64,000 nucleotides of DNA from Mycobacterium sp. KBS0706 (GCF_005938675.2 NZ_VCCH02000031.1:17468-81467), one strand, 5' to 3'; positions 8,614-17,276 are shown, numbered from the stretch's first letter. A program made the numbers and translations. The notes: a model not told the origin generated them from the letters alone.

Positions 8614-8681
8614 GTCATTCCCGCGAAAGCGGGAATCTCTGTCCGATCACGGCGCGAGATCCCCGCTTTCGCGGGGATGAC
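8614..8681. repeat. Long near-perfect intergenic palindrome, family C
   Basis: Two 26-base arms (8614-8639 and 8656-8681) are complementary at 24 of 26 positions around a 16-base loop. Each arm itself contains a CCCGCGAAAGCGGG hairpin. The start, GTCATTCCCGCGAAAGCGGG, is a repeat type common in Proteobacteria. It fills the middle of the 448-base gap between the two secreted paralogues; the remaining 8682-8913 holds only the leader of the second gene. Confidence 0.88.
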
Positions 8682-8913
8682 GAAATGGGGGATTCAAAAT
8701 GGTCTCACAACGGAGAGCAACAACTCCCGTCCACCCCCAGGATTCGCCGTCAGACCGGCAGACGATCCTCCGGAAACATGAAATATCGTTCATGAAGGCA
8801 TTTTCTTCGGATCGGTATCGCCGGTCCTGCCGTTGAGGGAGGGATCGGATCCCGTGCCGCGGCCGACTGTGCCGCCGGCCCCGATCTTCAGGCATCCCTC
8901 GATGGAGACCTTT

Positions 8914-9351
8914 ATGCGCAGGAGTTTTGTCTTTACCGCCCTCGCCGTGTCGGCGCTGGCCGCCGCGCCCGCCCTGGCCCAGACCGGGACCGAGCCGGCG
9001 ATGCCCGGGACGGCGCCGTCGGTCGAGGCTCCCGCCGCGAACATGCCGTCGGAGTCGACGCAGGGCACCCACCATCGCAAGCACATGCAGTCGTCGAATG
9101 CCGACGACCAGACCCAAGTCCCCCGCCGTCATCGCGGCAGCAAGAGCGCACAGAACGCGGCGGAGCAGGAGCAGACCCGCAATCTCAACCAGCAGCAGCT
9201 GAGCGCCGGCGCCACGCCGCAGCAGACGATGCCCGGCCAGATGGCCCCGGCGCAGCCGATGCAGCCCGGAACGATGGACCAGGCGCCGTCGATGCAGCAG
9301 GCCCCGACGGACCAGACCATGCCGTCGGACGAGGCGGCGCCGACCGAGTAA
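8914..9351 (+). CDS. Small secreted protein, paralogue 2 (Gln/Pro/Met-rich tail)
   Basis: A 145-residue protein. The signal peptide MRRSFVFTALAVSALAAAPALAQ is followed by a low-complexity mature chain containing THHRKHMQ, RRHRGSK and EQTRNLNQQQL. The tail is rich in Met, Gln, Pro and Ala and holds repeated Q-(A/T)-M-P-type units. ATG 8914 is chosen over an upstream in-frame ATG because it begins the signal peptide and matches the start of paralogue 1. The QTRNLNQQQL block of this protein corresponds to the C-terminal end of paralogue 1, so the tail after it is an addition. The terminator is at 9379-9410. Function unknown; a periplasmic or surface location is expected. Confidence 0.75.
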   Translation: MRRSFVFTALAVSALAAAPALAQTGTEPAMPGTAPSVEAPAANMPSESTQGTHHRKHMQSSNADDQTQVPRRHRGSKSAQNAAEQEQTRNLNQQQLSAGATPQQTMPGQMAPAQPMQPGTMDQAPSMQQAPTDQTMPSDEAAPTE

Positions 9352-9378
9352 TCGCCGCACCGTCAGCGATGGAACATG

Positions 9379-9410
9379 GGCCCGGCCGCAGCAGCGGCCG
9401 GGCCTTTTTT
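9379..9410 (+). terminator. Intrinsic terminator after secreted paralogue 2
   Basis: A perfect 11-base-pair stem (GGCCCGGCCGC at 9379-9389 with GCGGCCGGGCC at 9394-9404), an AGCA loop, then six T residues. The T run touches the stop codon of the convergent LysR gene at 9409-9411. Confidence 0.93.
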
Positions 9411-10323
9411 ATGCCTCGGCGGGGCGATCGCTGCCCGAGGCGATGATCGTGTCGCGGAAAGCGGCCGCCGCCGGCGACAGCGTCCGGCCCGACCGGGTCA
9501 GCACGCCGATGTCGCGCGTCACCTCCGGCCCCTGCAGCAGGCGCGTGGTCAGGGCCGGATGGGCCAGCACCGGCAGGGTCAGTACCGGCAGCGCCGTCAC
9601 GCCGAGCCCGGCCGCCACCAGCGCCCCGGCGGTGGCGAGATGCGACACCTCGAATTCCGGCTCGACCGCTACCCCGGCCTGGGCGAAGCCACGGTCGGTC
9701 AACGGGCGGACGCTGGTGATCCGCGACATGGCGACGAAGGGGAAGCCCGCCAGATCGGCCCAGGTCACGGCGGACAGGCGCGCCAGCGGATGGTCCTGGC
9801 GCAGGATGGCGACGAAGCGGTCGGACAGGATCCGGACGAACTCGATCCTGCCGTCGGACGTGGGGCGGCCGGCGATGCCGAGATCGGCCTCGCCGCGCAG
9901 CACCGCGCCGACCACGCCGTCGAGCAGCGTGTCGATGACGCCGACCGACACGCCCGGATGGCTGCGGCGGAAGCGGTCGATCACCGGCGGCAGCAGCCCG
10001 GCCGTCACCGAGGGCAGCCCGGCGACCGAGACGCGGCCGCGGGCTGAGCGGAAATAGTCGCCGAGATCGTCGAGCGAGCTGCGCAGGTCGCCGATCAGAC
10101 GGCCGGCGATGGCGGCGAATTCCCGGCCCTGCGGCGTCGGCTCCACCGTCCTCGTGTTGCGGTCGAACAGGCGGACACCCAGCCGCGCCTCGGCCCGCGC
10201 CACCGCCCGGCTGACCGCCGGCTGCGACATGCCCAGCGCCTCCGCCGCGGCGCGGAAGCTGCGCAACCGGTCGACCTGCAGGAACACCTCGATCTCGAAC
10301 AGCGACAGGTTGATACGTTTCAT
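9409..10323 (-). CDS. LysR-family regulator, divergent to the CitMHS-AtuA operon
   Basis: A 304-residue LysR-type regulator. The winged HTH occupies residues 1-65 (FRAAAEALGMSQPAVSRAVARAE), followed by a two-lobed effector domain. It is transcribed away from the CitMHS transporter gene 108 bases distant, the standard arrangement for a LysR activator and its catabolic target. An imperfect inverted repeat at 10310-10330 overlaps its own start codon. The likely effector is a substrate or intermediate of the neighbouring pathway (inference). Confidence 0.9.
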   Translation of the reverse strand: MKRINLSLFEIEVFLQVDRLRSFRAAAEALGMSQPAVSRAVARAEARLGVRLFDRNTRTVEPTPQGREFAAIAGRLIGDLRSSLDDLGDYFRSARGRVSVAGLPSVTAGLLPPVIDRFRRSHPGVSVGVIDTLLDGVVGAVLRGEADLGIAGRPTSDGRIEFVRILSDRFVAILRQDHPLARLSAVTWADLAGFPFVAMSRITSVRPLTDRGFAQAGVAVEPEFEVSHLATAGALVAAGLGVTALPVLTLPVLAHPALTTRLLQGPEVTRDIGVLTRSGRTLSPAAAAFRDTIIASGSDRPAEA

Positions 10324-10330
10324 GCATCAA
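10310..10330. promoter_or_regulatory. Candidate LysR binding site
   Basis: TTGAT at 10310-10314 and ATCAA at 10326-10330 form an inverted pair with 11 bases between, as expected for the T-N11-A class of LysR sites. It overlaps the first codons of the LysR gene, consistent with autoregulation. Confidence 0.4.
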
Positions 10331-10431
10331 TCGATGACACAAATTCACTTCCGGTTCCACCATCGCCATGGCGTCCTGGGGCCCGAGCGGTCGCCGACGG
10401 AAGGACGGCCGCCGCAACGGGAGGATGGTGG

Positions 10432-11721
10432 ATGCTGGCGGCCCTGGGGTTCCTGACCATCGCGGTGTTCCTGGCGCTGATCCTCAGCGGCCGCGTCTCG
10501 GTGCTGGTGGCGCTGGTGCTGGTGCCGCTGGCCGGCGGCCTGCTGGGCGGCTTCGGCGCCGGCCTGGGTGCGATGATGCTGGACGGCATCGTCAAGGTTG
10601 CGCCGGTCGGCATCATGATCATGTTCGCCGTCCTCTATTTCGGGCTGATGCTCGACATCGGCATCTTCGAACGGCCGATCGGGTTTCTGCTGTCCCTGGT
10701 GCAGGGCGACCCGGTGCGGCTGTGCCTGATCACCGCCCTCCTCACCATGCTGGTCGCGCTGGACGGCGACGGCGCCACCACCTTCCTGATCACGGTCACC
10801 GCCCTGCTGCCGGTGCATCGCCGGCTGGGCATGAACCCGCTGGTTCTGCCCGGCATCATCTGCCTGGCCGCCGGCACCATGAACCTGCTGCCCTGGGGCG
10901 GGCCGACGGCGCGGGCCATGGCGGTGCTGAAGACCGACGCCTCGGCCCTGTTCAACCCGGTGATCCCGGCGATGGTCGCCGGCCTGGCCTGGGTGTTCGT
11001 CGCCGCCTGGCTGATCGGCCGCGGCGAGCGCAAGCGGCTGGGCATCGCCCATGGCGTCGACGCCGTCGCGCTGGTCGAGACGACCGAGGCCGAGCAGGCG
11101 GCGCGGCGGCCGCATCTGGCCTGGTTCAACGCCGCCTTGACCATCGCCCTGATCGTGGCGCTGCTGGCCGGGCTGTGGCCGCTGCCGGTGCTGTTCATCA
11201 CCGCCTTCGCCATCGCGCTCCTGGTCAACTACCCGCGTTGGGAGCAGCAGCGCGAGCGGCTGGTGAAGCACGCCGACAGCGTCGTCACCGTCACCGCGAT
11301 GATCTTCGCCGCCGGCATCTTCACCGGCATCCTGGGCGGCACCAAGATGATCGGTGCCATGGCCGAGGCGCTGGTGGCCGTCGTGCCCCCCGCCCTGGCG
11401 CCCTACCTGTCGCAGATCGTGGCGGTGACCGGCATGCCGCTGAGCCTCGTCTTCACCCCCGACGCCTACTATTACGGCATCCTGCCGGTGTTCGCCGGCA
11501 CCGCCGGAGCGCTGGGCCAGGACCCGCTGGCGATCGGCCGGGCCGCGATCCTGGGCCAGATGACCACCGGCTTCCCGCTGAGCCCCCTCACCGCCTCGAC
11601 CTTCATCCTGGTCGGGCTGACCGGGGTGCAGCTCGGCGCCCATCAGCGCTTCATCTTCAAATGGGCCTTTGCCTCGACCCTCGTCATGACGGCCGTCGCC
11701 TGGGCCACGGGAGCCATCTGA
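10432..11721 (+). CDS. CitMHS-family (citrate-metal:proton symporter type) transporter
   Basis: A 429-residue inner membrane carrier with about 11-12 hydrophobic segments. Family-like motifs include LVALDGDGATTFLITVTALL near residue 110, NLLPWGGPTARA near 155, and TPDAYYYGILP and FPLSPLTAS in the C-terminal half. CitMHS carriers take up citrate complexed with divalent metal, or related carboxylates, with protons. Its TGA abuts the ATG of the atuA-like gene with no gap, so the imported acid is probably the substrate of, or linked to, the AtuA pair. It is controlled by the divergent LysR (inference). Confidence 0.87.
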   Translation: MLAALGFLTIAVFLALILSGRVSVLVALVLVPLAGGLLGGFGAGLGAMMLDGIVKVAPVGIMIMFAVLYFGLMLDIGIFERPIGFLLSLVQGDPVRLCLITALLTMLVALDGDGATTFLITVTALLPVHRRLGMNPLVLPGIICLAAGTMNLLPWGGPTARAMAVLKTDASALFNPVIPAMVAGLAWVFVAAWLIGRGERKRLGIAHGVDAVALVETTEAEQAARRPHLAWFNAALTIALIVALLAGLWPLPVLFITAFAIALLVNYPRWEQQRERLVKHADSVVTVTAMIFAAGIFTGILGGTKMIGAMAEALVAVVPPALAPYLSQIVAVTGMPLSLVFTPDAYYYGILPVFAGTAGALGQDPLAIGRAAILGQMTTGFPLSPLTASTFILVGLTGVQLGAHQRFIFKWAFASTLVMTAVAWATGAI

Positions 11722-13047
11722 ATGCCGAAGGCGATGCGGATCGGGGCCGGCGCCGGCTTCGCCGGCGATCGGCTGGAGCCGGCGGCGGAGCTGGTGGCGC
11801 GCGGCCGGCTGGACGCGCTGGTGTTCGAATGCCTGGCCGAGCGCACCATCGCTTTGGCCCATCGCCGCCGCCGGGCCGACCCCGATGCCGGCTTCGACCC
11901 GCTGCTGGAGCGCCGGTTGCGCCCGGTTCTGCCGGGCGTCGCCGCCCAGGGCATCCGGGTGCTGACCAATATGGGCGCCGCCGACCCCCAGGGCGCCGGC
12001 CGCCGCGCCGCCGTCTTGTGCCGCGAGCTCGGGCTGGCGATGCGGATCGCGGTGGTGACCGGCGACGACGTGCTCGACCGCATCGACCCGGCCGCACCCG
12101 CGCTGGAGGACGGAAGGCCGCTGGCCGCGCATGGCCCGCTGATCGCCGCCAACGCCTATCTCGGCGCCGACGCCATGCTGCCGGCGCTGGAGGCCGGGGC
12201 GCAGCTGGTGATCACCGGCCGGGTCGCCGACCCTTCCCTGTTCGTGGCGCCGCTGGCCTGGCGCTTCGGCTGGGCGCTGGACGATGCCGGCCGCATCGCC
12301 ACGGCCACCCTGGCCGGCCACCTGATGGAATGCGCCGGCCAGGTCACCGGCGGCTATTTCGCCGATGCCGACGGCAGCGATGCGCCCGGTCTGGCCGATC
12401 TGGGCTTCCCGATCGCCGAGGTGACGGCGGCGGGCGGCATCGCCGTGACCAAGCTGCCCGGCACCGGCGGCCGGGTCAGCCGCGCCACGGTGACCGAGCA
12501 GCTGCTGTACGAGGTCACCGACCCCGGCGCCTATGTCACGCCGGACGTGGTGCTGGACGTCACCGGCGTGTCGGTGGCCGAGCAGGGCGCCGACCGGGTC
12601 GCGGTCGCTGGCGCGCGCGGGCGACCGCGGCCGGAATCGCTGAAGGTCAGCGTCGCCTATGAGGCGGGGTGGGAGGCCGAGGCCGGCATCTCCTATGGCG
12701 GGTCCGGCGCGGTCGAGCGCGGCCGGCGCGCCGCCGACATCCTGCGCGAGCGGCTGGAACGGCGCGGCGACATCACCGACCTCAAGCTCGACCTGGTCGG
12801 CGTCGATTCGCTGCTGCCCGGCCGGCTGCGCGGCGGAGCGCCCTCGGAGGTCCGGCTGCGGCTGTGCGCCCGCGCCGCCAGCGCCGAGGCCGCGGCCGAT
12901 GCCGCGCGGGAGGTGGAGAGCCTTTACACCAACGGTCCCGCCGCTGGGGGTGGCGTGCGCAGCGCCCTGCGCCCGGTGGTCGGCATCGTCTCGACCCTGA
13001 TCGACCGGCGGGACGTCAGCCCCGCGGTCGAGATCCTGGAGGCATGA
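11722..13047 (+). CDS. AtuA-like protein (DUF1446)
   Basis: A 441-residue protein with the DUF1446/AtuA signature: an N-terminal IGAGAGFAGDR and conserved segments VLTNMGAADPQGAGR, VITGRVADPSLFVAPL and ECAGQVTGGYFAD. AtuA belongs to acyclic terpene utilisation in Pseudomonas, but DUF1446 proteins occur widely with carboxylate operons and their reaction is not established. The protein ends at about the DUF1446 boundary. The C-terminal domain seen in fused relatives is encoded by the next gene, which overlaps by four bases. It is co-transcribed with the CitMHS carrier. Confidence 0.87.
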   Translation: MPKAMRIGAGAGFAGDRLEPAAELVARGRLDALVFECLAERTIALAHRRRRADPDAGFDPLLERRLRPVLPGVAAQGIRVLTNMGAADPQGAGRRAAVLCRELGLAMRIAVVTGDDVLDRIDPAAPALEDGRPLAAHGPLIAANAYLGADAMLPALEAGAQLVITGRVADPSLFVAPLAWRFGWALDDAGRIATATLAGHLMECAGQVTGGYFADADGSDAPGLADLGFPIAEVTAAGGIAVTKLPGTGGRVSRATVTEQLLYEVTDPGAYVTPDVVLDVTGVSVAEQGADRVAVAGARGRPRPESLKVSVAYEAGWEAEAGISYGGSGAVERGRRAADILRERLERRGDITDLKLDLVGVDSLLPGRLRGGAPSEVRLRLCARAASAEAAADAAREVESLYTNGPAAGGGVRSALRPVVGIVSTLIDRRDVSPAVEILEA

Positions 13048-13361
13048 TGGTCCGCCTCGGCCAGCTCGCCCACGCCCGCGCCGGCGACAAGGGCGACACC
13101 ACCACGCTGAGCGTGATCGCCCGCGACCCCGCCGATTACGACCGGCTGCGCCGCGCGGTGACGGCAGAGCGGGTGGAGGCGCATCTCTGCGGCGACATTG
13201 CCGGCCGCTTCACCCGCTTCGAGCTGCCCGGCCTGGCGGCGCTGCATTTCGTCGGCCGTGGCGTGCTGGGCAGCGGCGTCACCACCTCGCTGGCCCTGGA
13301 CAGCCACGGCAAGTCGCTGTCCTCGGCGCTGCTGGACCTGGAGTTGCCGGAAGCCGGCTGA
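13044..13361 (+). CDS. AtuA-associated small subunit/domain protein
   Basis: A 105-residue protein beginning MMVRLGQLAHARAGDKGDTTTLSV. This matches the separate C-terminal domain found fused to DUF1446 in longer AtuA proteins, including the conserved ARAGDKGD motif. The ATG overlaps the atuA stop (ATGATG at 13044), implying coupled translation and a stoichiometric complex. No known catalytic residue is assigned. Recognition of the family is good; the role is inference. Confidence 0.82.
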   Translation: MMVRLGQLAHARAGDKGDTTTLSVIARDPADYDRLRRAVTAERVEAHLCGDIAGRFTRFELPGLAALHFVGRGVLGSGVTTSLALDSHGKSLSSALLDLELPEAG

Positions 13362-13385
13362 ACCAACACGACAACGGGGGAACGC

Positions 13386-15386
13386 ATGAGGGGTTGCATC
13401 ATCCGCGCCGCGGCGCTGGCCGTCCTTGCCCTTTGCCTGCCGGACCTGGCCCAGGCCCGCCTGACCACCCTGACCGTGGAGCGGCAGGAGTCGGCGGCCC
13501 CGGCCAAGCCCGGCGCCCCGGCCTATGAGATCCTGCACGGCCGCTTCCGCGGCGAGCTGGACCCGGCCGACCCGGCCAACGCCATCATCACCGACCTGCG
13601 GCAGGCGCCGCGCAATTCCCGCGGCAAGGTCGAATATGCCGCCACCTTCACCATCGCCCTGCCGGCCGACCCGAAGCAGGCCAGCGGCGTGCTGGTCTAT
13701 GACGTGCCGAACCGCGGCAATGGCGGCGTCGCCGCCGATCCGGACGGCCATATCCGCGTGGTCAGCGGCTGGCAGGGCGACATCCCGGCCACCGACGGGC
13801 TGCAGACCGCCGAGGTGCCGGTCGCGAGCGGCCTGACCGGGCCGGCCTTCGCCCGCTTCATGAACATGGCGCCGGGGACGCGCAGCCTGCCGATCCTGGT
13901 CGGCTTCTCGCGCACCGGCCCCGGGCCGGCGCCGGCGACGCTGGACACCCGCCGGGCGCGGCTGTTCCGGCAATCGGCCGACGACCGGCCGGCGATCCCG
14001 GTCCCGCCGCGCGACTGGGCCTTCGGCAATTGCAGCGACAGCGCCTTCCCCGGCACGCCGGACCCGGGATGGATCTGCCTGCGCGGCGGCTTCGACCCGC
14101 GCTTCGCCTATGGCTTGGCCTATACCGGCAAGAACCCGAAGGTGCTGGGCATCGGCTTCGCCGCCACCCGCGACCTCAACGCCTTCCTGCGCCACGCCAC
14201 GGCGGACGATGCCGGCACGGCCAACCCGGCGGCCGGGCTGGTGCGCTGGACGGTGGCGACCGGCACCTCGCAATCCGGCAACTTCCTGAAGAGCTTCCTC
14301 AATCTCGGCTTCAATGCCGATGAGCAGGGCCGGATGGTGTTCGACGGGCTGAACCCGAACATCGCCGCCCGCCAGCTGCCGATGAACCTCCGCTTCGGCG
14401 TGCCCGGCGGCGCCGCCACCCTGTACGAGCTGGGCAGCGAAGGCACGCTGTGGTGGACGCGCTATGATGACCGAGCCCGCCGGCGCGGCCCCTCGAGCCT
14501 GCTGGACCGCTGCCAGGCCACCGGCACCTGCCCGAAGATCATGGAGACCTTCGGCGCGGCGGAGCTGTGGGGCCTGCGCCTGTCGCCGGGGCTGGTCGGC
14601 ACCGATGCGCGCCGGGACCTGCCGTTGCCGGCCAATGTCCGCCGCTACTACTTCCCCGGCGTCACCCATGGCGGATCGGCGATCGGCGGCTTCTCGACCA
14701 CCGGCGATCCGGCCTTTCCGGGCGCGCCCGCCTGCGTCCTGCCGGGCAACCCCAACCCGTCGTCGATGACCCTGCGGGCGCTGCGCCAGGCCCTGGTCGA
14801 CTGGGTCCGGTCGGGCAAACAACCGCCGGCCAGCCGCTATCCGACCCTGGCCGCGGGCGAGCTGGTCGATCCGACGTCGCGGGCGATGGGCTGGCCCGCG
14901 ATCCCGGACGCGCCGCGGCCGGACGGCAGGCTCAACGTCTTCCTCGACTACGATGTCGGCCGCGGCTTCGACTATCAGGACCTCAGCGGCGTCCCCGACT
15001 TTCTGCCCCCGCGGATCCGGCAGGCGCTGCCGTCGAAGGTCGTGCGCGTCGACCGCGACGGCAACGAGGTCGCCGGCGTGCCCTCGGTCCAGGCGCTGGT
15101 GCCGCTCGGCACCTATACCGGCTGGAACGTTCTGGCCCAGGGCTATGGCGCAGGCCTCGGCTGCTCCTTCCTCGGCGGCTTCATCCCCTTCGCCCGGACC
15201 CGGGCCGAGCGCATCGCCGCGCATGACCCGCGCCCGTCGCTGCAGGAGCGCTATCGCGACCATGCCGGCTTCGTCGCCCGGGTGAAGGCGGAAGCGGCGC
15301 AACAGGTCGCCGCCGGCTGGCTGTTGCCGGACGACGCCGCCACGCTGGCCGCCCAGGCGGAGGCCAGCGACGTGCTGACGGACTGA
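13386..15386 (+). CDS. Secreted alpha/beta-hydrolase domain protein
   Basis: A 666-residue protein with an N-terminal signal peptide (about 24 residues, ending DLAQA) and a large alpha/beta-hydrolase domain of the type found in exported bacterial esterases. The nucleophile elbow is TSQSGNF (Gly-Thr-Ser-Gln-Ser-Gly). A late GVTHGGSA stretch is a candidate for the catalytic His. GGGGGAACGC directly before ATG 13386 is a good ribosome binding site. It follows the AtuA pair by 24 bases on the same strand and may be the last gene of that operon, delivering an acid for import by the CitMHS carrier (inference). The substrate is unknown. Confidence 0.75.
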   Translation: MRGCIIRAAALAVLALCLPDLAQARLTTLTVERQESAAPAKPGAPAYEILHGRFRGELDPADPANAIITDLRQAPRNSRGKVEYAATFTIALPADPKQASGVLVYDVPNRGNGGVAADPDGHIRVVSGWQGDIPATDGLQTAEVPVASGLTGPAFARFMNMAPGTRSLPILVGFSRTGPGPAPATLDTRRARLFRQSADDRPAIPVPPRDWAFGNCSDSAFPGTPDPGWICLRGGFDPRFAYGLAYTGKNPKVLGIGFAATRDLNAFLRHATADDAGTANPAAGLVRWTVATGTSQSGNFLKSFLNLGFNADEQGRMVFDGLNPNIAARQLPMNLRFGVPGGAATLYELGSEGTLWWTRYDDRARRRGPSSLLDRCQATGTCPKIMETFGAAELWGLRLSPGLVGTDARRDLPLPANVRRYYFPGVTHGGSAIGGFSTTGDPAFPGAPACVLPGNPNPSSMTLRALRQALVDWVRSGKQPPASRYPTLAAGELVDPTSRAMGWPAIPDAPRPDGRLNVFLDYDVGRGFDYQDLSGVPDFLPPRIRQALPSKVVRVDRDGNEVAGVPSVQALVPLGTYTGWNVLAQGYGAGLGCSFLGGFIPFARTRAERIAAHDPRPSLQERYRDHAGFVARVKAEAAQQVAAGWLLPDDAATLAAQAEASDVLTD

Positions 15387-15461
15387 GCGGCAACTCGCCG
15401 CCCTGGATATGGCGGGGTCCGCGCCCTACTTGGAACACAGACCCCGTGTATCCGGACTGCC

Positions 15462-16088
15462 ATGACCATCCCACGCTTCATCGCCGCGGCCCTGGCCGCA
15501 CTGCTGATCGCCGCCGGGCCGGCCACGGCCGCGGTGCAACCCGCCCCGCTGACCGCCCAGGACCGGCAGGACTTGGCCCGGGTCGAGCAGTATCTGGGCA
15601 GCCTGACCACGGTGCAGGCGGATTTCGTCCAGACCACCAACAACACCGACCTGTATCGCGGCCGCTTCTACCTGAAGCGGCCGGGCAAGATGCGGCTCGA
15701 ATACGACCCGCCGATCGACTACATGTACATCGCCGACGGCACCTGGCTGACCTATTACGATGCCGAGCTGCGGCAGCGGAAGGACGTGCCGCTGGGCTCG
15801 ACCATCGCCGACTTCATCACCCGGTCGAATGTCCGGCTGTCGGGCGACGTCACCGTCGTCAAGGTCAGCCGCGGCAACAACCTGCTCAGCGTCCAGCTGG
15901 TGCAGACCGACAAGCCGGAGGAGGGCAGCCTGACCCTCAATCTCAGCACCAATCCGATGCTGCTGCAGAGCTGGGTCGCGGTCGACGCCCAGGGCACCGT
16001 CACCCAGGTCGATCTGACCGGCATGCAGCCCGGGGTGCAGCTGGACAACAAGCTGTTCGTCGTGCCGCGCAAGAAGAGCGACCGCTGA
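15462..16088 (+). CDS. lolA: Outer-membrane lipoprotein carrier protein LolA family
   Basis: A 208-residue periplasmic chaperone. The signal peptide (MTIPRFIAAALAALLIAAG, cleaved near ATA) is followed by the LolA-type half-barrel with YLGSLTTVQADFVQTT, GRFYLKRPGKMRLEYD and DGTWLTYYD. It ferries lipoproteins from the inner to the outer membrane. It precedes a small GNAT gene by three bases. In related genomes lolA commonly sits next to ftsK; here 7.5 kb separates them. Confidence 0.9.
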   Translation: MTIPRFIAAALAALLIAAGPATAAVQPAPLTAQDRQDLARVEQYLGSLTTVQADFVQTTNNTDLYRGRFYLKRPGKMRLEYDPPIDYMYIADGTWLTYYDAELRQRKDVPLGSTIADFITRSNVRLSGDVTVVKVSRGNNLLSVQLVQTDKPEEGSLTLNLSTNPMLLQSWVAVDAQGTVTQVDLTGMQPGVQLDNKLFVVPRKKSDR

Positions 16089-16091
16089 GCG

Positions 16092-16493
16092 GTGGCGGAC
16101 ACGGTGCTGGAATGGCGCGGTGCCTTCGCCAATGATGAGCTGAACGCCCTGCATGCCGATTGCTTCGAGCATGCCGTGCTGGGCGACGACTGGTGGGCGC
16201 AGGTCAACCGCTTCAGCCTGGGCTGGGTGTGCCTGCGCCAGGCCGGGCGCCTGATCGGCTTCGTCAATGTCGCCTGGGACGGCGGCGTGCACGCCTTCCT
16301 GCTGGACACGGCGGTGACGCCGGCGCTGCAGCGGCAGGGCCATGCGACGCGGCTGGTGCGGGAGGCGGTCGCGCAGGCCCGGACGGCCGGCTGCGAATGG
16401 CTGCATGCCGATTTCGACCCGCATCTCCGCGGCTTCTACCGCGATGCCTGCGGCTTCACGCCGACCGAGGCCGGCCTGGTCCGGCTGCGCTGA
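16092..16493 (+). CDS. Small GNAT-family N-acetyltransferase
   Basis: A 133-residue single-domain GNAT. The acetyl-CoA pyrophosphate-binding region reads VTPALQRQGHATRLVREAV (a Q-x-x-G-x-A/G type loop), followed by the C-terminal strand FYRDACGFTPTEAGLVRL. The start is GTG 16092, three bases after the lolA stop, so it is probably translated from the lolA transcript. Its 3' end overlaps the convergent TetR gene by 38 bases. The substrate is unknown. Confidence 0.8.
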   Translation: MADTVLEWRGAFANDELNALHADCFEHAVLGDDWWAQVNRFSLGWVCLRQAGRLIGFVNVAWDGGVHAFLLDTAVTPALQRQGHATRLVREAVAQARTAGCEWLHADFDPHLRGFYRDACGFTPTEAGLVRLR

Positions 16494-17205
16494 CGCCCGG
16501 CCGTGCCCGTCCCGGGACGAGGCCGTCGAGCAGGAAGTCGAGGCCTTTGGTGAAGGCGCCGCCCCAATCATCGTCCAGCAGCAGGCGGGAGCGTTCGATC
16601 GTCGGGTAGCGTGCGCTGGAACGGGTCAGGCGCTGCTGCCCGGCGGCCCTGTCGTCGTCCGAGAGGTCGAAGCTGGTCCGGGTGATGGTGGCGCCCATCA
16701 CATAGTTCCAGAGCGACCAGATCGCGACGTTCATCTCCGCATCCGCCACGCCGGCCCTGGACAGGCACTCGGCCAGCAGCTCCAGGCGGCCGAGGATGTT
16801 CGGGCCGAGCGCCCGGCCCGGCAGCAGCGATGCCGACCAGGGATGGCGCAGCATGGTGGCGCGCCAGTCTTCGAGCATATGAACGACGTCTTCGCGCCAG
16901 TCCCGAGATTCGCCGGTCTGCGGCGGCGGTCCGCGATATTCGAGCACCGAATCGAGCGCCAGATCGCAGACGCCCGCCTTGTTGTCGACATGCCAATACA
17001 GGCTCATCACGCCCGAGCCGAGGCGATCGGCCAGCCGGCGCATCGTCAATCCGTCGACGCCCCGTTCGTCCAGCAGTTCCACCGCCGTCGCCACGATGCG
17101 GTCCAGCGAGAGCGGGGTTTCACCATGCGGCGGCGGCGTGGGCTGCAGCGCCGCATCGATCGGCCGAGACCATTTGCTCCGGGTGCCGCTGCGTTTGGCT
17201 GCCAT
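16456..17205 (-). CDS. TetR-family repressor (TetR_C_1 type)
   Basis: A 249-residue regulator. The N-terminal HTH (LDRIVATAVELLDERGVDGL then RRLADRLGSGVMSLYWHVDN) is preceded by a basic 30-residue tail, and the ligand domain resembles that of tetracycline repressors. It is divergent from the exported RidA gene. Two copies of a 17-base operator (17277-17317) sit between them. By position it should repress both itself and the RidA gene. The last about 20 residues (Gly/Pro/Arg-rich) lie over the 3' end of the opposing GNAT gene and may be a recent extension. Confidence 0.88.
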   Translation of the reverse strand: MAAKRSGTRSKWSRPIDAALQPTPPPHGETPLSLDRIVATAVELLDERGVDGLTMRRLADRLGSGVMSLYWHVDNKAGVCDLALDSVLEYRGPPPQTGESRDWREDVVHMLEDWRATMLRHPWSASLLPGRALGPNILGRLELLAECLSRAGVADAEMNVAIWSLWNYVMGATITRTSFDLSDDDRAAGQQRLTRSSARYPTIERSRLLLDDDWGGAFTKGLDFLLDGLVPGRARPGVSAAGPGRPRSA

Positions 17206-17276
17206 CCGTCTTTTCCCGCCAGTCAGGCCGCCGATCTTGGCCGCCGACGCGACGAATGTCGATCCTTGGCCGATTG

